This document shows, piece by piece, positions 63,313 through 64,000 of a stretch of DNA of 64,000 nt. The notes below the pieces were generated by a model. That model did no database searches, was not told where the DNA came from, and worked only from the letters and a program-made list of their open reading frames with translations. The first letter of the stretch is position 1, and every line of letters starts with the position of its first letter. This DNA comes from Endozoicomonas montiporae CL-33 (GTDB lineage Bacteria; Pseudomonadota; Gammaproteobacteria; Pseudomonadales; Endozoicomonadaceae). Both the position numbers and the translations under genes were made by a program. Location: contig NZ_CP013251.1 of the NCBI RefSeq assembly GCF_001583435.1, forward strand, positions 1,389,001-1,453,000. The letters run 5' to 3'.

Positions 63313-63813
63313 TCACCCTCCGGTTCGGTACGCTTCGGTTTCTTCCGGGTCACAGCTGATAGCGGCATGGGTTTGCCCCTGCAATAATTCTTTAAACTGT
63401 TCCCGTTGCATATGTACGAGTTCTCTGTGGTTGCCTGCTTCAAGGTAAACATCCTGAACCGAGTTAAGCTCATCATCCCAACAGGTATTCATGCCATAGG
63501 CAGCCCCCATCGCCGGAACAGCTCCGGAGTCACAGTCCGGGAACAGTTTTCTTAACTCTTTTTCGGTGGCCAGGCGCAGGTGTCTGTCCAGTTTAGTGTT
63601 AATCCAGCGCAGCATCAGTTTATTCATGGAAGGCATGATGGCCATCAGGTAACCCTGTTCATCATGGAGTACGACAGCTTTCGTCATATTCCTGACCGGT
63701 ATGCAGGCGGAACGGGCGGTGTCCAGGGCGGTTTCAGAATAAGGGTGACAGACCAACTCGTAGTCGGCATGGTGTTCGTGAAGAAACGATTGCAGCTGCT
63801 GGGCAATAGCCAT
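63313..63813 (-). CDS. YbaK-domain aminoacyl-tRNA deacylase
   Basis: This protein of about 166 residues is from the YbaK/ProX superfamily (HPYSETALDTARSACIPVRN, MTKAVVLHDEQGYLMAIMPS, and the lysine-containing region). The C-terminal GNHRELVHMQREQFKELLQG resembles Asp/Ser-tRNA editing relatives. The start at 63813 follows caggggttactgat; the longer frame from 63936 lacks a site. Confidence 0.88.
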   Translation of the reverse strand: MAIAQQLQSFLHEHHADYELVCHPYSETALDTARSACIPVRNMTKAVVLHDEQGYLMAIMPSMNKLMLRWINTKLDRHLRLATEKELRKLFPDCDSGAVPAMGAAYGMNTCWDDELNSVQDVYLEAGNHRELVHMQREQFKELLQGQTHAAISCDPEETEAYRTGG

Positions 63814-64000
63814 ATCAGTAACCCCTGTCAGCATTTGCAGATCAGCAATTTGCAAAGCAATCATTGCAGAAACGCAAGCAACCTGACATCTGTGCAAATT
63901 AGAGATAAAAACTAAGTTTATATGGAATAAAAGCATACGCTTAATAAGTTGATGCTTAAAATGAGAACAAAATTGAATTAAAACATTGTCGTATAGATTC

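Overview
The window reads as a chromosomal segment of a marine, probably host-associated gammaproteobacterium. The housekeeping genes (metG, dapD with yffB, rlmF, trhO, slyD, apbC, the pst operon, tag, arfB) are gammaproteobacterial in type. The dense insertion sequences, several very large signal-less proteins of no known family, a PP2C-like phosphatase and a SUKH protein recall Endozoicomonas-type symbionts. That genus assignment is an inference from gene style; no rRNA gene is present to test it.

Layout. 1-1.6 kb: a LysR regulator divergent from a short-chain dehydrogenase. 1.7-4.9 kb: a secreted-protein gene broken by a frameshift, an IS110-family insertion and an amber stop. 5.0-6.1 kb: a DDE insertion sequence with a 7-bp target duplication. 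6.2-10.3 kb: a DUF2288 gene, then pstB-pstA-pstC-pstS on the minus strand with a Pho box. 10.3-19.5 kb: arfB, ybaK, a steroid-dehydrogenase-like enzyme, a Tim44-domain protein, a 1030-residue coiled-coil protein, rlmF and a nitroreductase. 19.8-24.9 kb: a transposase gene split by a second copy of the DDE element, then a flavin-dependent halogenase-type gene truncated at paired hairpins and split by an IS1-type element. 25-28.4 kb: an iron-containing alcohol dehydrogenase translationally coupled to an SCP2-like gene that is split by a second IS110 copy. 28.6-31.7 kb: a TPP riboswitch upstream of a bacterial Thi5-type pyrimidine synthase, then a RetSat/CrtI-type flavoprotein. 31.75-33.0 kb: an insertion-sequence graveyard ending in three 126-bp mini-elements that carry the IS110 ends. 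33.2-41.3 kb: tag, LysR with a DUF2798 protein, and two convergent large beta-rich proteins. 41.4-64 kb: mostly housekeeping genes, with surface and regulatory proteins of unknown role interspersed.

The two most notable items are as follows. (1) Precise pre-insertion sites can be rebuilt in frame for both IS110 copies. This gives exact element ends with an AG core, and the same ends bound three transposase-less 126-bp units, one pair joined head to tail. These look like non-autonomous elements mobilised by the IS110 recombinase. (2) A THI5 homologue keeps the lysine, the histidine and the CCCFC motif of the yeast single-turnover enzyme, lacks a signal peptide and lies behind a TPP riboswitch. 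This suggests a eukaryote-style route to the thiamine pyrimidine.

No tRNA, rRNA or CRISPR array was recognised.
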